A stretch of DNA of 47,500 bases from contig MPNW01000666.1 of the NCBI GenBank assembly GCA_011800805.1, positions 64,317-111,816 of the forward strand, in the 5' to 3' direction. Below, one piece after another: positions 1-10,212 of the stretch; position 1 is the stretch's first letter; each line of letters opens with the position of its first letter. Under the pieces are notes generated by a model. The model was not told the origin of the DNA. It did no database searches and saw nothing but the letters and a program-made list of their open reading frames with translations. Source of the stretch: Hirudo medicinalis (lineage: Eukaryota > Annelida > Clitellata > Hirudinida > Hirudinidae). The position numbers and the translations under genes are program-made.

Positions 1-8
1 CTATGAAA

Positions 9-70
9 TATTATTCAAATAGATTTAATTATATTATTCAAATAGATTTAATTATATTATTCAAATATAT
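9..70. repeat. 25-bp tandem repeat, about 2.5 copies
   Basis: An AT-rich unit built around TTATTCAAATAGATTTAATT is repeated with a 25-bp period at the left edge of the window. It is simple AT-rich satellite sequence with no coding content. Confidence 0.7.
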
Positions 71-400
71 ATAATATTTTAATCAACACGCAACTTAATA
101 AAATCTTTCTCAGGAATGAAATGGGAATTTCCAGAATTGAAGGACATGTCTTTATTTTTAAGTTGAAAGGAAGAATTACTTGTTCGATCCAATAATAATT
201 ATAAATGTGCACATGACATGTTTAGCCTTATATTTTATTGCTGCATTTATACTAAAACTAATTTATACTAATAATAATAACTATAATAATAATAATAATA
301 ACAATATTAATGATAATAAAAATGATAATGATGATGACGACGACTACGACGACGACGATGATGATGATGATGATAATTTGGATATGAAGTCCTTGCACCA
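71..400. other. AT-rich spacer with a compound AAT/GAT/GAC microsatellite
   Basis: There is no credible gene here. From about 268 to 375 an AAT array grades into GAT and GAC triplets. Open frames across it encode only Asn/Asp runs and are by-products of the repeat. Confidence 0.7.
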
Positions 401-660
401 GTGGAGTACCTACAGAAGCACAACAAGGTGGCGGGCTACATACACTGGAGAATTTGCAAAGGTTTTAATCTTCCAGTGACAGAAAAGTATTATATGCATG
501 AGCCCGAAAATGTTACAAAGATGGAGGACAATGTCATTATATGGGATAAAACATTATTAACAGACAGGACGATTCTCGCAAACAGACCTGAGTTAATAAT
601 GCTCAACAAAAAATGAGCAGAATTGCTTGATGTGGCACACTTGGTTGATTGAAAGAAGAA
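401..660 (+). pseudogene. Decayed retrotransposon fragment (region downstream of reverse transcriptase)
   Basis: A 71-residue frame (401-616) contains KVAGYIHWRICKGF, a YMHEPENV segment and a DRTILANRPELIMLNKK segment. From memory, this order (KVxxYIHWxIC ... EHxPExVT ... TDRxIxANRPDIVxxNK) is typical of the C-terminal region of non-LTR retrotransposon polyproteins common in marine invertebrates. Just past the stop, AELLDVAHLVD continues the family pattern (LLIDVAxPxD), so the stop at 614-616 is an internal nonsense change in a degraded copy. No reverse transcriptase domain is present upstream. The fragment lies between two triplet-repeat arrays, the downstream one possibly seeded by its 3' tail. 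The family assignment is by eye only. Confidence 0.6.
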
Positions 661-881
661 CTGACATCGAAAGGACAAACGTTTTTGTTTGTGTACATTC
701 GATTTAAGTTTTGACAATTAAGTTAAATTAAGTTCTTAATTAAGACAATTCATTTGTTTCAATTTATCGTTCTTATTTGCTTATTGATTTTTTTGTCTTT
801 TGTTTTCTTGTATTGTCTGAGGTCTCTGGTGAGACTTGGCAATCATTTTATCCGCTGCAATACAGCCGAGTTTGACTTTGA

Positions 882-885
882 ATAA

Positions 886-926
<41 letters not shown>

Positions 927-936
927 TTAATAATAA

Positions 937-968
<32 letters not shown>

Positions 969-1007
969 TTAATAATAAAATAATAATAACAATAATAATA
1001 ATAAATA
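882..1007. repeat. (AAT)n microsatellite
   Basis: About 125 bp of AAT triplets, interrupted by AAAT and AAC units. It starts directly after a TTTGACTTTGAATAAAATAA stretch that may be the 3' end of the degraded retroelement. Confidence 0.9.
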
Positions 1008-1102
1008 ATTGAAATTGTGACGGTTATTATAAGCATATGGACTCATCAGCAATGAACGTCATCGCCTGTGAATGTCACCGTTGAGATGTCATTAGTACTC
1101 CG

Positions 1103-1110
1103 TGACGTCA
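1103..1110. promoter_or_regulatory. CRE-like palindrome TGACGTCA
   Basis: A perfect cAMP-response-element palindrome in non-repetitive sequence. It probably lies inside the slo transcription unit if that gene extends leftward. Function is inferred from the motif alone. Confidence 0.25.
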
Positions 1111-1196
1111 TTTCGATTTCGAATGTTGAAGCCAAGAAAAATCGAATTTAATTTTCTAGTTTCTATTTTCAAATAATTTATTCTTTTAAATACTTA

Positions 1197-1455
1197 TTCA
1201 TAATAACATTCATAATTTAATTCATAATAACATTCATAATTTAATTCATAATAACATTCATAATTTCATTCATAATAACATTCATAATTTCATTCATAAT
1301 AACATTCATAATTTCATTCATAATAACATTCATAATTTAATTCATAATAACATTCATAATTTAATTCATAATAACATTCATAATTTCATTCATAATAATG
1401 TAATCATAATTTCATTCTTAATAATAACATCGTAATTTCATTCATAATAATATCA
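1197..1455. repeat. 24-bp minisatellite with a 120-bp higher-order period
   Basis: The unit combines ATAACATTCATAATTT with A/CATTCATA. It repeats cleanly about eight times (1197-1399) and then decays to about 1455. The stretch 1201-1277 is identical to 1321-1397, which means five-unit (120-bp) blocks were duplicated. Confidence 0.9.
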
Positions 1456-3400
1456 TCGAGCGATTAATAACTGTCCGGATAAATGATATCGTGTCGCCAT
1501 GGAAACCATGAGACTCGAAGATCGAAGGAGCATGAAGTCGTTGATGAAGAAGAGAAGATGAAGATGAAGTTTGTGCGGTCGTAAACGTAAAAGTATTCTC
1601 TTATTGTCAAAGAAGTGCCTGTCATGTGCGATGATGGTGACGGTGATGATGATGGTGATGATGATGGTGGTGGTGATGATGATGATGATGATGATGACGA
1701 CGACGACGACGATGATGTTACTGTATTAGCATTTACTGCTTTTTGAAATATCGTTGAAATGCCAGTTAAATTGAAATAAAATAATAAAATAATAATAATA
1801 ATAATGTTGAATAATTACGAATAAGCAATTAACGGCTTCACGAGAAATCATGAGAAAGACATGAATGATATATTTCTGTGATTCATGGCTGAGTGACACT
1901 CACGAACCCAAACAATTCGAGAAACATTTAAACTTTATTTCGAAACATTTCGTGAGTGTTTAAGTGAGGAAATATCGTTTTATTTTATTGCTTTATGTCC
2001 ATTTATTCAATTCTTCTTCTGATCGATTGGCATTCTAACGAAATTAAACTGGAAATTGACGCGCCATCTGTCGAGAACATTTGCCGATGGAAGTTTTCAA
2101 CAACTGGTCAGAGGTAGATGCCTCTCCTTCCATTCCACGAACACATTTCCCACTGTTGCTCGATTATTGAAATTAATTTTTAAAAATAGAAATTTAATGT
2201 TTCGTAAATATAAATCTAATTACATAATTGTAATTATTATTATATTATTACGTACATTATTGGTGGTCGTTATTATTAGCATCATTAATTCATTTTTAAA
2301 GCAATTTTACTTCAATTGTTGGTCTCGCATCAATAATTCGCATAAATTATGTTAAACTTAAGTCATGAATAATGGAGTGGAAGTTGTAATTACGTCAGAG
2401 GATGTTCGAGAACAAAAACAACACAATAAACATCAACTTCAGCGGGAGGCGTGGCTTGGATGCCTTCTAAAAATATCTCAAAACATTTTCCTCAAGAAAT
2501 GTTATATTTTGCATCCATTTCTAATGATTTGCAATCATTTCTCCTGAGTTGAAAAAGATTTCAGTGAAATGAAATTATATAATTATGAAATATAAAATGA
2601 AATTATATCAGTAAATTATGCATAATTTTGTATTTATTCCGTAAAGACTAAGAACATTCATAGAAAAGCAAATTATTTAACATTTCTTAGAAATACAAGC
2701 AAATAAAGTTAAAAGTTTAAAGTTTAAAGTTAAAAATAGTTCCAACGAATTAAAAATGCTTCGAGAGTTCTTTGAGGTCTTCAAATGAAATATTTACGAG
2801 TTTCAGGCAAATTATAAAGAACTTCTAACTCGAATTTTAAGATTTTTTAAGTTATTCAATCAATATCAATTAATTACAAATAAATTTTTAAAATTATTCA
2901 ATCAATGTCAATTAATAACAACTAAATTTATAAAATTGCATTAAAAATATTTTCAGTATAAGTGATAATTTTTTCCATTTTTAAACTTTTATTGAAGCAC
3001 AAAAACAAGTACAAATGAAAACACAAAAAGGAAGGTATCGTTGGAAACCTCCAACAGTGAACGTCCTATGATACATTATTACATTATTACAAGTATTTAT
3101 TACAAATATGTTATTACAAGTTACCAGGTTTGGGAATTTTAGTGCATTTCAATAAAATACATAAAAACATTCCTTGGATTATTCTGTAAACGAACAATGA
3201 AATAATCAATAAATCACGAGTTTGTAATGAAATGTTTTAGCGCTTTCTTGAAGGCACATAAACATGTGTATAAGTACGTTTGTAATGCTGACGATGTTTT
3301 GTGGAATATTCGCTTAGACTTTTGGGTTCCATGCAAACAATCGAACGAGAACCAATAACGTAATTAGTAAAATGCTACGCAACTGAGATTTAAAGCATAA
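1456..3400. other. Gene-free AT-rich stretch, probably slo intron or intergenic
   Basis: No gene seen on either strand. It contains a GAT/GAC array at 1630-1717 and a short AAT array at 1773-1806. The frame at 2056-2355 shows no recognisable motif and uses AT-rich codons like the surrounding non-coding DNA. The remainder is AT-rich unique sequence. Confidence 0.55.
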
Positions 3401-3401
3401 T

Positions 3402-3958
3402 AATAATAATAATAATCATTTATAAAGCGCCTTAAGCCAATATACTATTACAATAATAATATCAAGATTGGTTCTGGACAACAGCAGCAGGTTGAAAGAT
3501 AGTGAAATCTTCAATAAAGTGGTCTAAGACATGATTTGTCCAAGGAAGACAGAGAGGATTGCAAGTAAATGCTTGCGGACAAATTAAAAGAAGTCAACCA
3601 GAAAGGAGGAAGCAAGAAGTGGGTCGTAAGGATCAGGAGACAACCTGGGGCCTTCCATGCCACTGCTTACAGAAGAAGAGCAGCCGAATGAAATTAACAG
3701 AACTCATTCATTTTGAGTTACTTTCGATTTTGATTTATCATGAATTTTACAAGAACAGTTTCAGTTATTTAGTTAAGTTAAATTCACTTTCATAATCCTG
3801 TGGGATCACGAAGTCCTGTTTGGGGACTCTAAAATTTTATTTGTGCTTCATTTATTTGGACAGACAGATTTTGAATGTTTTTGTCGGGAATAAAAATTAA
3901 TGACAATAATATGTTCATTTATAAAGTGCCCTAAGCCAATATGCTATTGCAATAATAC
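3402..3958 (+). repeat. Pair of direct 45-bp dispersed repeats with an internal segment
   Basis: Two copies of a sequence containing CATTTATAAAG(C/T)GCC and TAAGCCAATAT(A/G)CTATT lie at about 3416-3462 and 3913-3959 in the same orientation. The first copy follows AAT triplets. The 450 bp between them has somewhat higher GC content and a 78-codon frame (3559-3795) that I do not recognise. TTATAAAGCGCC motifs next to AAT triplets are common in short interspersed elements of invertebrates, so this is probably one composite element or two neighbouring insertions. Confidence 0.55.
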
Positions 3959-3959
3959 A

Positions 3960-5225
3960 ATTATTTATAATAATATTATTACTGAGCACATAAAATAATA
4001 TCCATTAATCAAGTTCAATAATTTTACAGCTCGACAGGCATGTTGCATTTGTAAATAATTAAAAGTTAAGCACGTGGTATCTTCATGCTGGACACCCCCT
4101 GCAGAGTGACATGAAATGTCCTCACCTTCCCAGTGCAATCCATTGCCAACAACATGGCTGCAAATAAACATCTGGAATTTCCAGGAGTTTCGTGAATGTT
4201 TAATTAAGAATTTCATTGAATGAAAATGAATTAAATTGCATTAAGTAGCGAAATATTTTTAATAACTGCTATTAATTTTCAGAGAAATGCATTAAAATAA
4301 GATTTTCAAACGAGATGAGTTTGTTTGGAAACACGAGAAATTGTAGCGTCAACGAAACATTTATCTGCACACCTGATATCAAACACGCCTGTGCTGTGCC
4401 TGCCTTCAACTGACGATGTTCAAGGTTGGAGTGAGATAAATATTATTTTAAAAATTATGGATGCAATTGTGTATTATGAATATTTTGTATATTATGTGTG
4501 TTAAACTAATTACTTTATGGTTTTTGTATTTCAATCAATATTCTGCTTATCTCAGGAAGTGGTGAGTGATAATTGAGTGACTTCCTGCCGCTTAAAAACA
4601 TCGTCTGATGTGATTTTCACCCCTAATGAGTCGTGCGTTTAGAAATAATTATTATATAACTTTTAATCATATTAATATCTGTTAATAATATTTAATTATG
4701 TTAACTAAAATTTTTACGTTGAATATATAAAATTAAGAATCTGCGTTCAGCCGATTAAATGATCGATTATAAACCATCAATAAATAAAATTGATGTACAA
4801 ATTAATTAATAATAAAATTTCCCAAAAATCAAAGTAATTTTAATTTTAATAACTGCAACTCTTCAAATCTTCGTAAATGTTGCATATTTAATTTGAAAGT
4901 ATTGATTTTTGCTGTCCACAAACTGAGGTGTCCTCAGAGGACCACGAACACATATTTGCACAATTTTTAAGATTTAAAATATCAGCCGCCATGAAAGACA
5001 ATGCTACATCGACAACTGAACGTACGTCAGACGTCCACTGAAGTCACGTGTCAAGCATTGAAGTTGTGGAACGATGGATGAATCATTAACCTCAACAGGG
5101 AATGCGTTTTATTTTCAATCTGAATTCCAACTTTTTACAAAACATCGCACATTGAATCGAGTCCTTCCATTTGTAGAATGTCATTCAAGTGATGTTTGAA
5201 ATGTTGTCACATGATTTACAGAATT
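3960..5225. other. Gene-free stretch
   Basis: AT-rich unique sequence. The minus-strand frame at 3965-4216 has no recognisable motif and no splice context. Nothing else is seen. Confidence 0.5.
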
Positions 5226-5325
5226 TCATCACATCACATCAAATCACATCACATTACATTACATCACATCACATCAAATCGAATCACATCACATCACATC
5301 GCATTACATTATATTACATTAATAA
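5226..5325. repeat. Pentanucleotide (CACAT)n array
   Basis: About 100 bp of CACAT/CAAAT/TACAT pentamers. Frames across it give only His/Ile/Ser repeats. Confidence 0.85.
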
Positions 5326-5382
5326 TTATAGGTTGTAATTTCCAATTTCAAGCCCCTAAAACAGATCGCCTTAATCTAATCA

Positions 5383-5628
5383 CCGTCATCATCACCATCG
5401 CTATCGTAATCATCACCATCATCATCATCAATACTGTAGATTTGGAAGGAAATCTCGAGCATCGAATGAGCACAGTTTGCTAAAATTAGCAGCAGAATCA
5501 CATCGACCTCAACTACTCCTTCCAAGTCACGTGATGCAATTGTAACCCTTTCCATGGAAAACAAATTCTTCTCCGCCATCTGAGAAGCTTAAACGAATGA
5601 CGAAGATGACGACGACGACGACGATGAC

Positions 5629-5660
<32 letters not shown>

Positions 5661-5697
5661 CAATGACGATGATGATCATGATGATGATGATGATGAG
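5383..5697. repeat. CATCAC array followed by a GAT/GAC array in opposite orientation
   Basis: CATCAC-type triplets (about 5383-5432) and a GAT/GAC array (about 5596-5697) sit about 165 bp apart. Because CAT is the complement of ATG, the two blocks can pair with each other. Peptide frames here are poly-His or poly-Asp artefacts. Confidence 0.8.
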
Positions 5698-6078
5698 TCA
5701 GTCCCACGTAAACATATTTATCCGAATACTTAGCAGAGCAATCGAACAGCTGATAAATATTACACTGTTTTAAAAACTGTACTTTTATTTTTTCTGCTTA
5801 TAATAATAATAATAATAATAATAATAACGACAATGAAAATTAAGTTAATTTAATGATCATTACATTTTAATTATTTATTATTAATTACCACAGAGTTACA
5901 ACATTTAATTGAGTTGCAGATGAGAGGAGGATGGTTGGAATTAAATTAACAACAAGTGCTTATTTTTGAACATCATCACGTGATGAAGCCGATGTGGCAC
6001 GAAGATAAGAGGTGATGTATTCAGAACTATTTTCCTATCAATCTTTCACGCAGCACATCTATCCGGGTGTTATCTCGA
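5698..6078. other. Gene-free AT-rich spacer
   Basis: It contains a short AAT array (5802-5827) and otherwise AT-rich unique sequence. No gene seen. Confidence 0.5.
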
Positions 6079-6358
6079 AACAACAATGGCAGCATCGACA
6101 ACAACAATCAACATCAATAGCAACATTAACAACAACAACATCAACATCATTGATATATTTGTAAGTATTGAAAATAAATAAAAACATCAACAAAAGCAAC
6201 AGCAATACAAAATAAATAAAAACATCAACAAAAGCAACAGCAATACAGCAACAATAACTGTGCAGCAGCAGCGACAACAACAGAAAATGCATCAGCAACA
6301 ACTGTAACAACAACAACAACAACAACAACAACATCAAAAGCAGAAGCAACAACAACGG
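6079..6358. repeat. CAA/CAT-rich array with a 38-bp tandem duplication
   Basis: Degenerate CAA and CAT triplets. Within it, a segment containing CATCAACAAAAGCAACAGCA is present twice back to back (about 6171-6208 and 6209-6246) with near-perfect identity, which indicates a recent tandem duplication. Confidence 0.85.
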
Positions 6359-6481
6359 CATGCCTCATTGCGCATCCAATACTTGTTGTTTCCAGCAATC
6401 GACACCAGGGGAAAGTTTTGGTTTATTTATTTGCTTGGTTCGCAGTCTTCCATGTTTATTCATCGTAATGACTGCTGCTGC

Positions 6482-6506
6482 TGATGATGGTGATGATGAC
6501 GACAAC

Positions 6507-6537
<31 letters not shown>

Positions 6538-6642
6538 GCGATGACGCTGATGACGACGATGACGATGATGATTACAATGAATGATTCATATTTAAATGCT
6601 TCAAATCTTGTGTCATGAAAACGAAACATCGTCGTCATCATC

Positions 6643-6674
<32 letters not shown>

Positions 6675-6691
6675 CATCACCATCATCGTCA
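6482..6691. repeat. Inverted pair of triplet arrays, (GAT)n then (CAT)n
   Basis: GAT/GAC triplets at 6482-6581 are followed after about 45 bp by CAT/CAC/CGT triplets at 6629-6691. The arms are complementary, so the region can form a large imperfect hairpin. Both strands show long open frames here that encode only Asp, His or Met runs. Confidence 0.85.
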
Positions 6692-6857
6692 TCGGCCTCC
6701 TGAGTGTAAAAAAAAGGTCATTATCGCATTGGACCAACATCCAATTTTTACCTGTTCAGGTGTCAACAAACCTGGATTGGCATTTAATCAAATTATAATG
6801 AAACTCATTGTTTAACATTTCTTTGTTTTTTTACTAATTCAAAAATATTATTTTTAT

Positions 6858-7175
6858 TGTAGTAATAATATTATTAAATGATTATAATTACGCTAAGAAT
6901 AATATATTAAGAATAAAAACATAGTAATAATAATATTAAGAATAATATTAATAAATAATGATATTATAATAAATAATTTTATTGTTATAATGAATATTAT
7001 TAATATAATAATAAATATTATACTAAAAATAAATATCATTGCTATTGTTATTATTACTATTATAATTATTGTCAATGTTATTATGATGATGATGATGATT
7101 ATTATTATTATTATTATTATTACTATTATTATTATTATTATTAATATTATTATTACTATTACTATTATTATTGTA
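6858..7175. repeat. AAT-rich then ATT-rich inverted triplet arrays
   Basis: Degenerate AAT triplets (6858-7020) are followed by a GATGATG stretch and cleaner ATT triplets (7088-7170). This is again an inverted arrangement, giving Ile-rich frames in several phases. Confidence 0.8.
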
Positions 7176-7405
7176 TCATTATTATTTAGATTCGTGTTGA
7201 GTGATTCAACAATGCCTTTACCTCCCCTAATTCATCTCCCTGAGAAAGCAAAGAACAAAAATCGACTTTAATCAAGTCTATGCTCTGAAATGTCGCCCAC
7301 TCAACAATCGGATTCTGAGTGTTTTCAGAGGAAAGGATTTCCTTCAGCTGAGTGTCGTGGTACTTGAAGAAGGAAGGAGTCAACAGTGTCCAAGAGAGCG
7401 TTTGG

Positions 7406-7470
7406 TGATGATAATGATGATGATGATGACGATGACTATGACGATGACGATGACGATGACGATGATGATG
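7406..7470. repeat. (GATGAC)n microsatellite
   Basis: About 65 bp of GAT/GAC triplets. No coding function is inferred. Confidence 0.8.
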
Positions 7471-7839
7471 TTCACCATGGCTGTCATTGTCGTTGTCTTG
7501 ACGTCATTTTAAGGATTTATGGATGGACATTTCCAAGATTTCGTCATCATCATCCATTTAGAAGACATTTGTTTTTAATGTTTAGAAGCATTTTTATTTA
7601 ATCAATTACTAATAATTCATTAAAATATTAAATACATTAAATATACAATGATGTAATCATTTAATTATTTATTTAATTAACATGTTATATCCGTTAATTA
7701 ACAGTTTATTCAACCTTATTTTTCTCATTCGACGAGAAGGTTTAGCATTGCTTTGAAGCGTTGTTGAATGGAGATGGATCTTAACATGACATCGGACGAT
7801 GAGCGCCAGTAGAACGAATATTTGAATAAACTGATAGAC

Positions 7840-7866
7840 AATGGTGATGATGATGATGATGATGCC

Positions 7867-7897
<31 letters not shown>

Positions 7898-7937
7898 GTG
7901 GTGGCGATGATGACGACGACGACGACGACGATGATGA

Positions 7938-7971
<34 letters not shown>

Positions 7972-7972
7972 G
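7840..7972. repeat. GAT/GAC/GGT compound microsatellite
   Basis: A triplet array that changes from GAT to GAC, back to GAT and finally to GGT. Confidence 0.85.
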
Positions 7973-8098
7973 GTGTTGAAGTGAATGGCCAGTGAGCGAA
8001 CGGATGGAAGGATGGAAAGATGGAGTAGAGGATGGATTCAGACGTAATGTCAGAGGGTCGTCACTAATGAAAAGGAACGAGCAGTTGCCCGACGATCT

Positions 8099-8280
8099 GA
8101 TGACGTCACACTCCAGTGCACTTAATTACCTGGACATCGAGGAATAAGCAAAGGACATTCTCAGACTTGATAGGGTAATTAATCATCGTTTTGTTATCCT
8201 TCTGTCCTTTAATTGGTCGACGGGGCAGTCACGTGGTCCACATGCAGGTGATTGCAAGGTGCTCCACGTGTGCATCAGTC
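8099..8280. promoter_or_regulatory. Cluster of CRE and E-box motifs in unique sequence
   Basis: A perfect CRE (TGACGTCA, 8101-8108) is followed by two CACGTG E-boxes (8230-8235, 8265-8270) and a CAGGTG between them (8245-8250). This GC-richer unique island sits among satellites, upstream of the window edge but downstream of the slo exon in that gene's direction, so it would be intronic. An enhancer role is inference. Confidence 0.3.
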
Positions 8281-8324
8281 TGGAAAGATATTAGATGCGT
8301 GTTATATGTTTAGGGAATGATCGG

Positions 8325-8445
8325 GGGAGATTGATGGATGGATGGATGGTAGATGGGTGGTTGATGGATGGTGGATGGATGGTGGATGGATGGTGGATGG
8401 GTGGTGGATGGGTGGTGGATGGATGGTGGATGGGTGGTATGGCAA
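8325..8445. repeat. (GGAT)n / GGTGGATGGAT minisatellite
   Basis: TGGATGGATGG and GGTGGATGGGTGG units repeat over about 120 bp. The minus-strand frame here is only a His/Pro/Ser-rich reading of the repeat. Confidence 0.9.
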
Positions 8446-9528
8446 ATCAATGATAGAGAGATGATGAATGAATGACTGGTTGCTGTGCCGAGTGGGAGGT
8501 AGGAAAGTGACGGGTCGATGATGGAATTGCGGTAAGTGGATATTCTGGAAATATTTGGGGGTGTCATGAATGTATGTTGGGGTTAACAGGTCCTAAGCAG
8601 ATGGATGATTGGATAGTAAATAAATGATGTGCGGATGGTAATTATATGGTAGTTAGGTGGTAGAAGGAGGAATAGTAATGATCCTTTCCGAGATTAAAAA
8701 CATGTCCATGTCAATCATAAGATATCTCTGCATCTGCCGTGTTACGCCATGCGAGACATTCCCGTACAATCATAAAAGAATCATTTCCTCCTCTCTCCTC
8801 TCAAAGAGTTGCAAAAATGATGAAAAATAATAAAAACTGTGCCATGAAAATTACAAAAAGATCGGAGAATTTTGGGCCTGACTTCCTGTTGCTGATGAGA
8901 ACATTTTGTTCCTCGCTTCGACTTTGTTTATATTATTATTCAATAAATTGTAAAAACAGCAACAACATTTTTTCATTTCAATTAAATGAATATTTTCTCC
9001 TGAATTTATTTTTTTAATGTTTTTTTGAACAATTATTTTACTGAATCGTCAGCAAATTTGTTGAGTAACTACTTCGATCGATTCTTCAGCTCAATCCGAT
9101 GACGCAAGCACTGTATGTTCTTATCAAACCTTCCTTTGCGTCGATTCCATTGTCTCAAATTTTTGACAAAACATTGCAATTCCTTTCAAAAAAATGAAGA
9201 AAACTCGAGTAGAAAAAAGTCGGTTTGAAAAATAAATCATTCTTTTGAAATCATCGTCGATGGCTTGATGTTCTGAAGCCATGTTGATGAGTGATGTGAA
9301 GCGATAACCGGATGAATGGATATTTGAGTGAATTCATCTTTAAAGAGAATGATGCATTGTGGGCATGCAAGGTGTAAGTAGGTGTGTAAGATGACCTCGA
9401 GGAATGAATAAGTAAATAATTACGCAGAATAATGTAACTTATTCGTGTCCTTGCACGTCAGATGCTGCCAAGATCTTGATTCAAGTAAATTACAAGTCAC
9501 CTACTAAATAGAAATGACTTAAACTTTA
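8446..9528. other. Gene-free stretch downstream of slo exon 1
   Basis: Mixed unique sequence with no recognised gene; the frame at 8739-9017 shows no motif. It is probably slo intron 1. Confidence 0.5.
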
Positions 9529-9562
<34 letters not shown>

Positions 9563-9591
9563 TTAATAATAATAATAATAATAATAATAAC
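9529..9591. repeat. (AAT)n microsatellite next to the slo exon
   Basis: About 60 bp of AAT triplets, ending about 45 bp inside the intron that follows the slo exon donor site. Confidence 0.9.
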
Positions 9592-9634
9592 ATAACAAAT
9601 TGATAACAAATTGGAGTGAAACGATCAAACTCAC

Positions 9635-10039
9635 GAGGATCCTGCCGGTTGTTGTCTGACCGGATATAAGTTCTCCTGCCCAATCCTTGGCCTCCGTCAC
9701 CCAACCAACTTCAGAGTTGACAGGTTCCCCCTTCCTGTATCCAGATCTCCCGGCCAGTGCAACCACAGTCTTCCTCTGGCAGCAGAGCCAACTGAGAATC
9801 CTCCAACTCAGTACAAGGAAGAGTCCTCCAAAGAATGTGATCAAACTTGAGCAGAGGAACGCGTACCAGTGCCTATCGTTGAGGCAGTCCAACTCTCTGG
9901 CATCGTCGTAGATGGAGTTGTAGTTGTTGGAATTGTCGTCATCCACGTCCTTGTGGAAATTGAAGGGTTTGTAATCCCTGCCCTGAGGAGGGCTTATGAA
10001 GTGGCGATATGGCTGGTTCTGATTTGGACCGGGTGTCAT
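9635..10039 (-). CDS. slo: BK (slowpoke) calcium-activated potassium channel, first recognisable coding exon (partial gene)
   Basis: This exon encodes 135 residues of the pore-forming alpha subunit of the large-conductance Ca2+- and voltage-activated K+ channel, a plasma-membrane protein. Residues 1-57 are a hydrophilic, Asn/Asp-rich extracellular N-terminus. Residues about 58-87 ([20 protein letters not shown] and onward to a CC pair) form the S0 helix unique to BK channels. After a variable linker, [20 protein letters not shown] is the family signature leading into S1. The start is the only ATG after an in-frame stop near 10092. The exon ends at a GTGAGT donor (9634-9629 on the plus scale). 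S1-S6, the pore and the RCK domains are not in the window and must lie further left, making this first intron at least 9.6 kb. No second slo exon was found in 1-9634. Confidence 0.93.
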
Positions 10040-10205
10040 TTTCGGGTGTCTGACGAGATCCTTTTCAATGTGCAACAGAAAGTCGCCTTCTCCTAATCAT
10101 TCCATCCTGACAGGAAATTCCAGAATACCAGATAAAATTTTTTCCGAAGCAAATTTATGCTCTTCCCGACCGCATGTCTGTGGATAGCAAAAAAAAAAGT
10201 CTCGG

Positions 10206-10212
10206 TTTTATA
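10206..10212 (-). promoter_or_regulatory. Possible TATA box for slo
   Basis: TATAAAA on the minus strand, about 170 bp before the slo start codon, would put transcription start near 10180 and leave a leader of about 140 bases. An AT-rich background makes chance occurrence likely, and a further upstream leader exon is also possible. Confidence 0.3.

Noticed and set aside
1197..1455. CRISPR-like regular repeats
   Set aside because: Units are contiguous with no unique spacers, and the DNA is from an animal.
3559..3795. 78-codon ORF between the direct repeats
   Set aside because: Only the first half has plausible composition and no family was recognised; probably part of the repeat element.
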